This document shows positions 31,266 through 41,429 of a DNA stretch of 64,000 nucleotides, one piece after another. The notes under the pieces are model-generated. The model did not search any database. It had not been told where the DNA came from and saw only the letters and a list, made by a program, of their open reading frames with translations. The position numbers were made by a program, and so were the translations under genes. The number at the start of each line of letters is the position of its first letter. The stretch's first letter is position 1. Source of the stretch: Pyropia yezoensis (taxonomy: Eukaryota > Rhodophyta > Bangiophyceae > Bangiales > Bangiaceae); the NCBI GenBank assembly GCA_009829735.1, contig CM020618.1, positions 26,760,894-26,824,893 of the forward strand, in the 5' to 3' direction.

Positions 31266-34079
31266 GTGCCCTTGTGTCACACAGCAGCAACCCACGCAGA
31301 GGCACTCACTGAGCCTGCCCCCCTGCAAAAACGGGCTCCGCACTCGACGTCCATCGCCGAGATGACCCCCTCACACATCACTGAGGAGGCGAGGACTACC
31401 CGGTCAGGGGGCACCTGTAGTGAAGCCCCTTCCCCCCCCCCCTCCTCGCACCCGCCAGAGCCTTGTCCGTCGCATTGGTAGACGCAATGGTAGCCGCCCT
31501 TTCGCTCGGCCACAATGGGCACGACTAAGAGCTCCCCAGCCGCAGGGCCACTAGCAGCAACGACAGCTGCTCTACACACATCGTAGCTGGGGTCGGCTCC
31601 AGTCCCCACGACACGCATTGCGGCCGTCGCCTCCGCGAAGAGCGAGTAGAAGAACACCGCGAAGAAAAGGAGGGCAGACCAAGACGGTCGCAAAGGGACA
31701 GGTGCCGCGCTGCAGCGGGCGCCGATGTCCATGAGGACTGCAGCGCACAAGTGGACGTATGGGGGCGGGTGGTGGAGCTATACTCGAAGTGCGTCGGCGG
31801 AGGCGGTGCAGCACGCACGTACAAGGCGCAGTGCGACACCAGAACCAGCGCGACGGACAGAGCAGCCCGCGGTCGCGGTCGGTGTCGTCGCAGAAGGCGC
31901 AGAAGCGATCGCTTGATGCAAAGTCGCCCGTGTGGTTGTCGGAAAGTCGACACCTACCCCCCCCCCTGGCTCGTCAGCGGGGTGGCTGGAACCACGGTGT
32001 GCTTTTGCATGAAATGAAGGCGCCTACGACAAAGGCTTGCTGCCGAGGCTGACAAACGCGCATCTGAACAATCAGCGGCTGTTATTGAATTGGAATGCCA
32101 ACCAGACGCCGCGTTCGTCTCCAGAAGCAAGAAGAGCCGGACGACTAGGATTTAACTATGAGTGAAGCTCACGGCCCTCCGCTTCCTCAAGGTATATGCT
32201 GACACACAGTGCGTACGCGATCACATCCATGGGTCTCCCAAGAACGTAGCCCACTTCTGTACGGCACCATTCGGAGTCGGTACAGTACTGTTCCGACGTG
32301 AAGTATCACCAAGTGCAGTAATGTTGGAGGTGGGGAGAGGAATCGCGACATCGAGCCTAGAAAGTAGGAAAAGGCCTGTTCTGACTTGGACAGGAATAAT
32401 GTGAAGCGCACGGGCGTACAGAGGAGGCCGTCCTCGTCTGCGACTGGGAGGATCGTGGTGAAGGAAAAGAGATGCGGGGGGGGGGCGGGGGAGCGCGATG
32501 GGGATGCGGGGGGGGTTGGTGAGAGTGGTGCCAAACTGAAACCCATGTCCGCAGATAAGGAGTACACGGGGACCGGCAGGGTACAGAGGGGCACGCAGGT
32601 GGCGGGACGCAGACGGTGGCGGTACGACGCACCGAGGTTGCACCTGGACAAGTGAAAGATTTTGGGGCTACCATATAACAAAAACAATAAAAGTGTGTGG
32701 AAAAACACGCACAGGTCGTCCTCCACCCCGTCCAGAACTATATCAACTGTCATATCAATCACGTGAACGTCTCTCTCAGCATTCAACCACCGCTAGGCCG
32801 CGCGCACGCGGTCTGGGTGGGGGGCGGCGCCGGGGGGGGGGGGGTTGCGGTGGGGCGGCGCGGGGGGGGACGAGGGAGAGGAGGAAGGATCAGAGCTGGA
32901 ACGTTCAGAACCCCTCCCCTGTTGCTCCCCTGGCCCTGAAACCACTCTCGCTATGCCCTCCCCCAGCGTCGTATGCAAGCGTCAGAACAGCGCCGGAAGA
33001 ACAGTCGGACTCGTCGCGTTGCAGGGGGCACATGTCGGCGCCGCACGTCAGAAGGGGGACTGCAGAGGAGGGAGAGGGGAAGCGGGGGGGTGCGGCTCAA
33101 ACGTGAACGCATGGCCGCGTGCTGCGCGGCGCACCGCGGGCACGATCACGAGGGCGCCCAAGCTCGCAGCCTCCCCGCACGCCACCCCAATTAATAGTTT
33201 GGAACGCGCTAGCACAAGTGCCCGCCGCTGCTGCATGGCGGGCGTCCCCGTGGACCCGGAGGACGCTGCGTCACTCTGAGAAACGGACTCAGACACCGGC
33301 CTCTGCAGCTGCCGCAGCCATCTGGCCAGTTGGCTGCTGGCAGCCAGCTCACGCCCAGTCAAGAGCGGACTTCGGGGTCACACCGGGTGCATCTCATTGG
33401 TTAAGAACCCCAGAAACACGCACAAACGGAGCCCGAGAGACACTGGACAGTGACACAAGCAGGCACCTGGGTCCAGACTGGAAGAGAGGAATAGCGACAG
33501 CCATACACCATCAGAAGCGCTCTGAGCTCGTCTTTCCTTCGCCCATTGGGTCCTTCTCTTATCTCCGGCACTTCACGCGGCTTCTTAGGATGGCAAGCCA
33601 GAAGTCCGAAAGAGCCTCATCTTAACCTGGCGTGCGCAGGTCTGCGGCCGCTCGGGGTTCAGCACCAGTTTTTTGTCAGGGCTGTCGTACAAGTGCACGT
33701 CCTTCATATCCAGAACCGCACAGTTCGGACCCCTTTTGTTGACTGTTCATTACCCAATCACAGAGAGCCACACAGTTGGGACCTCACTCGTCGACTATTC
33801 ATCACCCAATCACAAGGCGCGGTTGCAGAACGTGCCGCTGAGCGCTATCTAAGCTTCATTCGGCCGACCCTGCAGTTGACGAATCAGCGCCCCTATTGGC
33901 GTCACCCTGAGAGCGATTGTGAGCCACGTACTCTCCTGAAGGCTGTCCACATCGAATGGGGCTTCGCTAATAGAGAGCTTCGGCATGCCAGCTCCCAGTG
34001 ATATTCCAGTAAAGTTTCTTACACGTGTGAGTCTTAAGCACCTTGTACAGGAAATTTGAGAAGCAATATGAGCCTATCC
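31266..34079. other. Region of no firm genes
   Basis: A minus-strand frame at 31277-31750 could encode a fragment with a hydrophobic segment (LLFFAVFFYSLFAEATA) and several Cys, ending next to the LTR, but it has no recognisable family. Other frames are low complexity. C and G runs occur near 31430, 32478 and 32832. Nothing else is supported. Confidence 0.35.
31277..31750 (-). CDS. Possible gene fragment abutting the LTR
   Basis: I do not recognise it. The frame gives 157 aa with a hydrophobic stretch near residues 28-45 that could be a signal anchor or signal peptide, followed by a Cys-containing region (VYQCDGQGSGGCEEGG, ARFC). Its C-terminus runs to within 12 bases of the Gypsy LTR end, so it may be what is left of a host gene truncated by the insertion. 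Equally it may be a chance open frame in GC-rich DNA; the overlapping frames are also open for similar lengths. Confidence 0.25.
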   Translation of the reverse strand: MCAAVLMDIGARCSAAPVPLRPSWSALLFFAVFFYSLFAEATAAMRVVGTGADPSYDVCRAAVVAASGPAAGELLVVPIVAERKGGYHCVYQCDGQGSGGCEEGGGEGASLQVPPDRVVLASSVMCEGVISAMDVECGARFCRGAGSVSASAWVAAV

Positions 34080-34109
34080 CGGCCGATCGTCGGCGACCGG
34101 AACCACGCG
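34080..34109 (+). repeat. Inverted-repeat arm, partner at 38197-38225
   Basis: GATCGTCGGCGACCGGAACC occurs here on the plus strand and on the minus strand at the partner site, within a match of about 25 bases. Both arms point outward-to-inward like terminal inverted repeats of a segment of about 4.1 kb. Similarity weakens beyond the core into TGCA-rich sequence. Confidence 0.6.
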
Positions 34110-36800
34110 CGATGCGATGCATCTCCGATTTTTGCCGCTGCAACGGGTTGCAATCGTTGCAATCCCCTGTAGCTCGCATTCGTGCGTCAACTACTACTCG
34201 ACAGACTCCTGTGCTGCAATGCACGTCTTCCGTTGAACTGCATTGTCTTTGCTTGCATGTCAGTGCAATACAAACTTAACAAACTGCCTCGTAGCCACGC
34301 CTCTGAACGAGCTGCGGATGACTAGAGGTGGACAGTCTGCGGCCTCCGGCTCTGTGAACACGGACTTCCCCACAACGAGCATTAAGCGGCGCAATCGTAG
34401 AAATGACACGCCCAACCCGTCCGACAAATTGTTCTAGCGCTGCCAGATCTCGTCGTCGGGGAGGTTTGCGCTTGAGCGACGTCCCCACACCTCGTCCAAA
34501 GCTCAAGAGGCAGAAGCTAGCTAGAGGCATCCCGGCACGACCACGCAGCTCCCCACGCCCACGCTCACCAAGGAGCTGATTTACGACAAAGGGGCTCTTC
34601 CTCGGCTTTGATTCTGTCCTGTTGCCATCAGAACAGCGGATCCTGCCTCAAGATCTCACTCGACACACGCTGAGATCCATCGAACCCCCCTCAGAGCTCC
34701 CATACTACCCAGTCCGGACGATTCTGCGACCAAGTCAGAGCATAATCGACTTGGTGCCGCAAACGCGCTCTAACGGCCCAGGCGCCGACCGGACAAAGAT
34801 TTGTGATTTCTATCCATCGTCTCGTCTCTCCGAGCCGTCAGCCTTTCCCACCCACACAGGCATGAAGTCCCTCGCTCAAACCTGCTCAATCACGGTCCCC
34901 ACAAGCGCCACTCCTTCCTTCTTCCTCGATGTGCCCCGTTCGACCGCCGTGCTGCACGTGCTTGACCGAGTCACATCTGCGCAACACTTGGAGCGAAGAA
35001 AATGCCGAAAAAAAGCGACGGGAAGAAGATGCTTACGGCGCGCGCTGATGAAGGCCGAAATGCAGGTGCTCACCTCACCCGCCCTCCCCTCCTCCCGCGC
35101 GCTGGCCTACCTCCCCCAGTCCCTCCCCAACTCGTCCCAACCCCCACGTTCCTTACGTACGTGCGCTACCGCCGCAGGCTCCCCCCTGACAGCCCCCTGC
35201 CGCCCTTCGTCACTCCTCACTGCTTGTGCGGCTGCCTCGTGAGCTATGAACACACGTTCGGGGGCGCAGAGACGGCACACCTCACACTGTTGTCTGATCG
35301 CGCTCGCGGTCCTGTCGCTCCATCTGAAAGGGCGATCTCCCGCTTTCTGAGACGGTACTGTTGTATTTTCTGAAAATTCCGTGGTGCGCACACGAGAAAT
35401 TACGAACGGTGACGTAGACATCAGGAGTGTCCGGTGTCCTGTCAGATACTCTCACGTATTGTACCCGCATGCCAAGTCTCAGACGATAACGCTGTCTGTC
35501 TGTGAAGTATGTACACGTCCGAAGAGGGGAGACGCGTGCACGCTCTGGTTGGTGGATGCGATAAAGAACTTTGGAAGCACCTCTCTGTCGTGCTCGTACT
35601 TCAGGACTCGTGTGCACTTACAGATGACACCTCTCCGGGTCTTACAGACTACTTAAGTGGAGAAGAATTCTTTGAAAAATCTTACAAAATCTTCTTGCAT
35701 ATTTTTCGAGGCCAATCGCGTCTATCCGCCACCACGTGGCACCCCCTGTTCCATCTTCTGTGGCTATGGTCGCCGCGAAAGCGATGGACAGTGGCTGCCC
35801 TCTGCCTCCTGCCTCCCCCCCGCCACCCAGATCTGTGGGGGGGGTCGGCGGCCGCCCCCGTCGCCAGACAACGCGGCCGCCACCGTCGCCGGTCACCAGA
35901 GCGGCGGCCGCGTGCAGCGGCAGGGACGCTTGGCCTGGGAGTGGCGGCTGCAAATGTTTGCGCCACCGCCGTCGCTAGCAACGCCGGGGGGGGAGGGGGG
36001 GTTGGGGGGGGTGAGGGGGGGTGGGGGAGGGTCGGCGGCCGCTACGGTCGCCAGGCACCGTGGCGGCGAGCGCGTCCAGCAGCGACTTCACGGGGGAGGG
36101 GTGTCAGGGAGAGGGGGGGGGGCGGGGGGAGGACATGAGAGGTCAGGCGTGGGGGGTGCGGGGGGGAGGGGGGGGGGGGGTCTCGCTGCAGCCCCCGGCA
36201 CAGGGGGGCCGCTGGGACCTGCATCGGGATGCGCGGCAAGTGGCTAGTGGCGGCGGCCGTGGCGGTGGCGCATGTGGCGGTGGCGGTGGCGCCGGTGGCG
36301 GAGGCTGGGTCTCTGCCTTGCCCCGTTTATAGCGGGGCGGGTGGCAGCGCGGCGGGAGGGCCGTGGGGTTGTGATGGGCGCGACGACGGCGCCGCCGCCT
36401 CTGCCGCTGCTGCTCCCGCTGCCGCTGCCGCTGAAGCCGCTGGGGGAATATCGAGAGGGGGTGGAGGCACCCGGCGGGGTGGGGGCGGCGGCGGCGGTGG
36501 CGGCGGCGGCGGCGGCGGTGGCGGCGGTGGCGGCGTTGGCGGCCTTGCCATGGGCGGCGGGGGGGGGGTGGGCGAGCTGGGGGGGTGGGGCGCCGATACG
36601 AGCGCCGGCGGCGGCGGCAGCGGCGTGCGCGACGGCATTGGCGGCAGCTTCGGCGGCGGCAAGCGCGGCGGCTTGGGCTGCCACGCCATGGGCGGCGCCG
36701 TTGGCATGGACGTCGGCCTCGGCGGCGGGTATTGGCATGTGGTGCACCCCCGCACAAACCGCCCCCCCCCCCGTCCCCTTCACACCACCACGACCCCCCC
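34110..36800. other. Region between inverted-repeat arms, no firm gene
   Basis: Open frames of up to about 210 codons occur (for example 34622-35242) with Ser/Pro/Arg-rich composition and no recognisable domain. From about 35830 the sequence becomes G-rich (runs near 35990-36020 and 36110-36180) and then GCG/GGC-rich. No gene is supported. Confidence 0.35.
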
Positions 36801-36819
36801 ACCCTGTCGGCATCATGCC

Positions 36820-37645
36820 TGTGGCCGAGGAGGTGGCGGACACCGTGGCCGACGCGGTGGCGGCCACGGTGGCCGAGGCGGGGACGGTCACGACCACGGT
36901 GGCCGATGCGGTGGCGGCCATGGTGGCGGAGGCGGTCACGGCCACGGTTGGTAAGGCGGTGGCGGCCAAGGCGGCGGAGGCGGTCGCGGCCACGGTAAGG
37001 GGGGCTGTGGTGGTGGCGGTCACGGTGGGGGAGGCGGTGACGGTGGCGGCCATGGTCGCGAAGGCGGCGGCGGCCATGTGGCGGAGGTGCTGGCGGTCAC
37101 GGTCGCCGAGGCGTAAGCCATCGCGGCTGCGGTGGGCAACGCAGTGGCGACCACGGTGGCCAAGGCGGTCCCGGCCGCAGTGAGGGAGGCGGTGGCGGTG
37201 GCGGCCACGGTGGCGGAGGCCATCGCGGTCGCGGCTACGGGGGGCGAGGGTGTGGCGGCCACGGTGGCAGGGGCGGCGGCGGCCACAGTGGCGGAGGCGG
37301 TGGCGGTCACCGTGGGCGACGCGGTTGCGGTCGCGGCTGTGGTGCGCGAGACAGGGGCGGCGGCAGCCACAGTGGCGGAGGCGGTGGCGGTCACCGTGAG
37401 CGACGCGGTTGCGGTCGCGGCTGTGGTTCGCGAGACGGTGGCGGGCACGGCGGCGGAAGCGATCGCGGCCACAGTCGGGAATGCGGCGGCCGTTGCGGCC
37501 ACGGTGGCGCAGGCGGCGGCGGCTACAGAGGTGGAAGCGGTGGCGGTCATGGTGGGCGAGGCGGTGGCGGTGGCGGTCACAATGGCTGTGGCTGGCGGCG
37601 ACGGTGGTGGAGGCTGTGGGCAGCGGCGGCGGTGGCGGTGGTGAC
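36820..37645. repeat. GC-rich degenerate minisatellite, open in several frames
   Basis: Imperfect tandem units of about 24 bases built on GCGGTGGCGGCCACGGTGG continue for about 0.8 kb. In the plus strand one frame reads as repeating amphipathic Ala/Val octapeptides (such as AVAATVAE and AVAVTVGD). The minus strand also stays open (Ala/Thr or His/Arg-rich). Multi-frame openness follows from the repeat, so coding status is undecided. Confidence 0.65.
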
Positions 37646-38196
37646 AACGGTGGCGGTGGCGGCGGCCAGCGGCGAAAAAGGGTGTGGGGGTGCGGGGGCT
37701 GGGGATGGCCGTGGTCGCAGTTGTCTGGGGCATACCTGCGTCTGCGCCCACTGTCTGGCGCACGCCAGACACCGGCACTGTGCCCTGACACGAACACCTC
37801 ATGTGGCCGTGTCTGTGTCGGTGTCTGTGCCCAGGATCTCGGTGATCGAGGTGCCCCGCCGCGGTGCACTATTGGCACTGGCCGGCGTGCGACGTGCTTG
37901 CAACTACCATTTCAATAAACATAAAAGTACATAAAAATCGAACGACAATTCCACATGGACCGGAAGCGAACAGGCCGGCATCCGGTTGCTGCCGGATATT
38001 CCTTGCGATGCCTATTCAACTCACTGTATGTTCTCTTTGCAGTTTGCACTGCATCGCGTTGCAAGCGCGGCTGCATAATCGTAGTCCTGCGTAACTTCGA
38101 CGGCTTTTTGGTGCAGCTGAAATGCAGACATCGTACTGCATATGTTGCATTTCAAAAGAGGTTGAAACGCGTGAAAATCATGCAGCGAATTGCAGT

Positions 38197-38225
38197 GGTT
38201 CCGGTCGCCGACGATCCGGCTCGGA
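38197..38225 (-). repeat. Inverted-repeat arm, partner at 34080-34109
   Basis: See the partner arm. It lies about 370 bases upstream of the Harbinger Myb-like reading frame. Confidence 0.6.
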
Positions 38226-38589
38226 TGGAGGAATACTTAGTGTCTACGGAGCAGGGTATTCATTCCAGCACCCCGCAATTTGCTGAGGTTTAATTCGTAC
38301 GACTCGTCCGTCATACGTCCACGGAGAAACGTGGGCTGGCACAAGATGCTGGAGGCAAACACCTTGGAGTCTTGCCGACCTGTCAGCAAGCCCTCGAGCT
38401 GCCGCCGCACAGCTCCGCCGCCCGGGCCGACCGCTTCCGCAAAATAAAAAGACGCCCTGGGTTCTCTCCGCAACGTGTGAGCTTGTCGTCGCACTGCTTC
38501 CCACACTGTGTCCGGCGCTCAATCTGCATCGGGCTGACGTGCCTGCCTGCATGCGCGTCGACAACGACGACCTGAGCGCGACGTAGGGC

Positions 38590-39434
38590 TCGGCCTCCCC
38601 CCTACCACGCTCGCCACCCGCACGTCCCGTTCCCCCGACGCCCCCATCCCCTCCGGCCGATGAACGAACTGCACAAAAGGCCCGGCGCCGGTGGCCGGCC
38701 GACGACGAAGTGGAAATCACGGTCATCAGGTGCGCGGTTACTGTAGGTGCGCATGGGGCGCCTTGGGGCAAGACGGCCGAGCTGTACATTCAGACGGCAA
38801 GCGCTTGCAACGCTCAACGGAAAGTGCATTTTGAGCCCGATAACAAGCATCTGCAAGAGCACTTCTTGAAACTAGTGCAGAAGTTTGAGAAGTGCGACAG
38901 GGCGCGTGCCACTGCGTCGGCGGTCGAGGAGGAGCTGACCGATAAGGATGTGCTGCTGCAGGACACCGCTAGGACTGTGGAAGAGCATCGAAAGAGGACC
39001 GAGTAAGAGAGGAAGCAGCGATCGGACTCGAACCAGCGCATGGTGGTGGCCGGTGAGTGGATCCGCATGATGTCTGTGCAACGGCGGCAGCACAAGATGG
39101 CTCCAACGTTGGTGAAGCAGAACCTGACAACCCGGGGCGCTCCACCTCAGCGCCTCCCGAGGATCGCATGGTACGTGTGCGCCGCCGTCACGAGATGGAC
39201 GATGGGGATGATGAGCTGCTGGCTCTCGTTGTGCGCAGTGAAGATCGGAGGCGCGCGGCTGGGGACCGACAAGCGGCCCTGTACGAGCGCCGCCTAAACT
39301 TTGAAATCCAGAAGAATCGCCTGGAGGAGGCCGAGCGCAACCCTGAAGCCACCCGTCGAGCTGCTAAGCAGTCACGTGTGGCTACTGATCAAGCCGCCGC
39401 GCATGTGGAGCAGCTGGCACTGACCAAGCTGTAG
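38590..39434 (+). pseudogene. Harbinger-type Myb/SANT-like protein, frameshifted
   Basis: An open frame from about 38590 (no Met) reads KARRRWPADDEVEITVIRC, then GAPWGKTAELYIQTASACN, the pattern of the Myb/SANT-like DNA-binding partner of PIF/Harbinger transposases. It continues through a Leu/Glu-rich stretch to a stop at 39006. A second frame (39057-39434) gives the C-terminal coiled coil (DDELLALVVRSEDRR, then FEIQKNRLEEAERN). A frame change lies between 39006 and 39057. It is convergent with the transposase on the other strand. It would have helped the transposase bind element ends; now it is probably nonfunctional. Confidence 0.7.
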
Positions 39435-39802
39435 GTCAGCTTGGCTTACCGCTTGGAAATGTAGTGTTGTTGCCGTCGTGTATCTAGATATTTCTGTAGC
39501 TGTCGTTGCTATTTGTAGTGTTCTCGTTATTCCTAGATAGATAGATTTTTTCATGCAAAAATGCCGGTATAGTACCCATCACATCCTACTGTATTCTGCT
39601 AACACGTTCTTGTTGTGCCACGCGTATCGCTGAATGACTGCCTCGGTGCGGCACGCTCCCTCCCGCGGCATGCCCCGGCCGTCCTCGCTGTCGCCGCTTC
39701 ACTCACCATTCCAGCCGCAGCTTCGGCCGTCACTTCTGCCCCGTCCCCACCAGCTGCCGCCGCTGTGGATGCCAGTGTGCACCATTCGCGTTCCGCGCCT
39801 TT

Positions 39803-40646
39803 TCAGGTAAACCCGACTGGCACTCTCGACAGGCCCAAATGCCTCTCCACTGAGGATGGGGAACAGCCAAAGAAGCTCGCCGTCTGGTTGCCGCACAAAC
39901 ACGAACGCAATATCCAAAGCAGTGCTGCAACCAGATACAGCAACCCAATAGGTCCCTCTTGCAGCTTGAGCTTGCGGCTGTAGTCAAGGTACGAAGAGAC
40001 CTCCTTCATGTCTTTGAATGCCCATTTAACGGACACTCGAAGCGCGCTCTTAGCGGGGTTGTACGCGGCTTGCTCTTCTGTAAGGTTTTCTCCTGAAACG
40101 CGATTTCCAGCCACGCCCGCAGAACGTACGCTGCATCAGCGTAAATGTAGTACTGCTCCCCGTCCACGACCAGGGTGTCCCGCAAGTAGTCAAACATACC
40201 CGACTGATGGTAGAGCATCATGTCGTGGCGGTGCCTCTCGACCGCTTCAAACAGGTTAAAGATGAGTCCATTGGGGGTCGTGACGCTCTAAAACTTGAAA
40301 CAGTGGACACGTTTATGACCACTTTACATGGAGCGCTGTAGACAGCTTCCCGGCCGAGAAACACGCAACGCCGTGCCGTCAATGAAGCCGACACACCTGT
40401 CGAGTGGGGCACCCTTGGCCGTGATCGCCCTAACGTACACTGCCGCACGTTCTGCCATCAAGTCGCCACGCCATGATGTCAGTACAGCGCCCCACTGCTC
40501 CGCCACATGCTCGACGGTCTCGCAGAAGATCTCCGACAGAGATGAAGAAGTGCCAGCGAAGAGTTCTTCGACGTCCGTCTATCGGCATGGGGAAGAGAGG
40601 CGGCGCAGGACGATGGCCAGGCACTCTACAGAGGGCACATTGTAGC
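39803..40646 (-). pseudogene. PIF/Harbinger DDE transposase, inactivated
   Basis: Reading from 40646 downwards: VPSVECLAIVLRRLSSPCR, then SSSLSEIFCETVEHVAEQW (helix-turn-helix region), KGAPLDRCVGFIDGTALRV (first Asp), SVTTPNGLIFNLF, HDMMLYHQSGMFDYL (second Asp), YIYADAAYVLRAWL, and finally RVSVKWAFKDMKEV and LLYLVAALLWILRSCL. The order and spacing are those of the Harbinger (DDE_4-type) nuclease. The catalytic Glu expected before the WAF motif is Lys (SVKWAF). Three stops (one in the N-terminal part, two after FIDGT) and a frame change near 40110 also break it. The N-terminus continues at 57446-57560 beyond the Gypsy insertion. Confidence 0.88.
40642..40646. other. Target-site duplication GTAGC (left)
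   Basis: GTAGC directly precedes the LTR start at 40647 and is repeated at 57446-57450 directly after the other LTR. Confidence 0.92.
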
Positions 40647-41217
40647 TGTAGCATCCCTGGCCCCGACTTGGCGCCGACCCGGGACTACAACCAGAGGGCA
40701 CCGGGTGCCAGAACACGCCCGCCGTGTGGTGATGGTTGGCGGCCGTGGCCCGTGCCCGGCACTGGGATGCGGTGGACTACGCTATCCACGCGTGAGAGAG
40801 GGATTTCTGATGGGTTTTTGCATACTTGTGAGGGAATTGATTTGAGAGAATTTGAGTGTGAGATTAGTGAGTGGGAATAGAATTAGTAGTGATAGTGGCC
40901 CCCGACCTGACGAGGTTAGACTCGGGTCGGGGCCACTCGGGGTTATGGGGGGGCTACCTGGCCAACGTGCCGAGGCTCCCCCAGATGCACGTTAAGAGGG
41001 ACAGCGAGGCGCCCTTGGCCCGCGCCCTCAGGAAAAAGACAACTGCGCGTTTGCTTTCCTCTTCCCCGTGTGCACTACCGTGCGTATCTGTTTGCTCTGC
41101 GAGCAGGCACGTGAGGCAACAGGCATACCATTCTCGTAGTTCCCCTTTCTGTGTTACCTGTCCCTTTCCCCCGAGGGATATTGACACGTGTCTGAGAGGA
41201 TCGAGTTTTATACCACA
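40647..41217 (+). repeat. 5' LTR of young Gypsy element, 571 bp
   Basis: It starts TGTAGCATCC and ends TACCACA. It differs from the 3' LTR (56875-57445) at three positions by my reading, about 0.5 percent, so the insertion is recent. Confidence 0.95.
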
Positions 41218-41221
41218 TATT

Positions 41222-41239
41222 TGGTGGCGCAGCAGGGGA
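41222..41239 (+). other. Primer-binding site
   Basis: TGGTGGCGCAGCAGGGG starts four bases after the LTR. One base differs from the sites at 23951 and 63412. The tRNA is not assigned. Confidence 0.7.
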
Positions 41240-41429
41240 TGATTGGAGTGTTTGAGAAGAGACATTTGGGAGCAGCGGTTGGGTTGTTCCTGTTCTGTCT
41301 TTTTCTGTGGTTTGGGAATTATTTGCACCCGTTCACGGGAATCCCATTCCTGGCTCTCCAACCCCTCTCTTGTGGTCTGGCGATCTTTGGACACGCAGGC
41401 AACTGGACTGTGGCTGTCAAGAGACCAAC

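Noticed and set aside
36244-37878. 544-codon minus-strand ORF over the minisatellite
   Set aside because: The repeat keeps several frames open on both strands; composition changes abruptly from His/Arg-rich to Ala/Thr-rich, as expected from the DNA repeat rather than a protein.
38950-39060. Possible tRNA T-loop (GGTTCGAGTCC on the minus strand near 39020)
   Set aside because: No matching T-stem, acceptor stem or anticodon arm at tRNA spacing.
40954-41394. Minus-strand ORFs within the Gypsy LTRs (also in the other copies)
   Set aside because: They recur only because the LTR sequence recurs; frames differ between copies and no domain is visible.
41307-41429. Upstream extension of gag to an earlier in-frame start
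   Set aside because: The equivalent leader is not conserved as protein in the other family members, whereas the CCAACATGG start at 41430 is present in all three.
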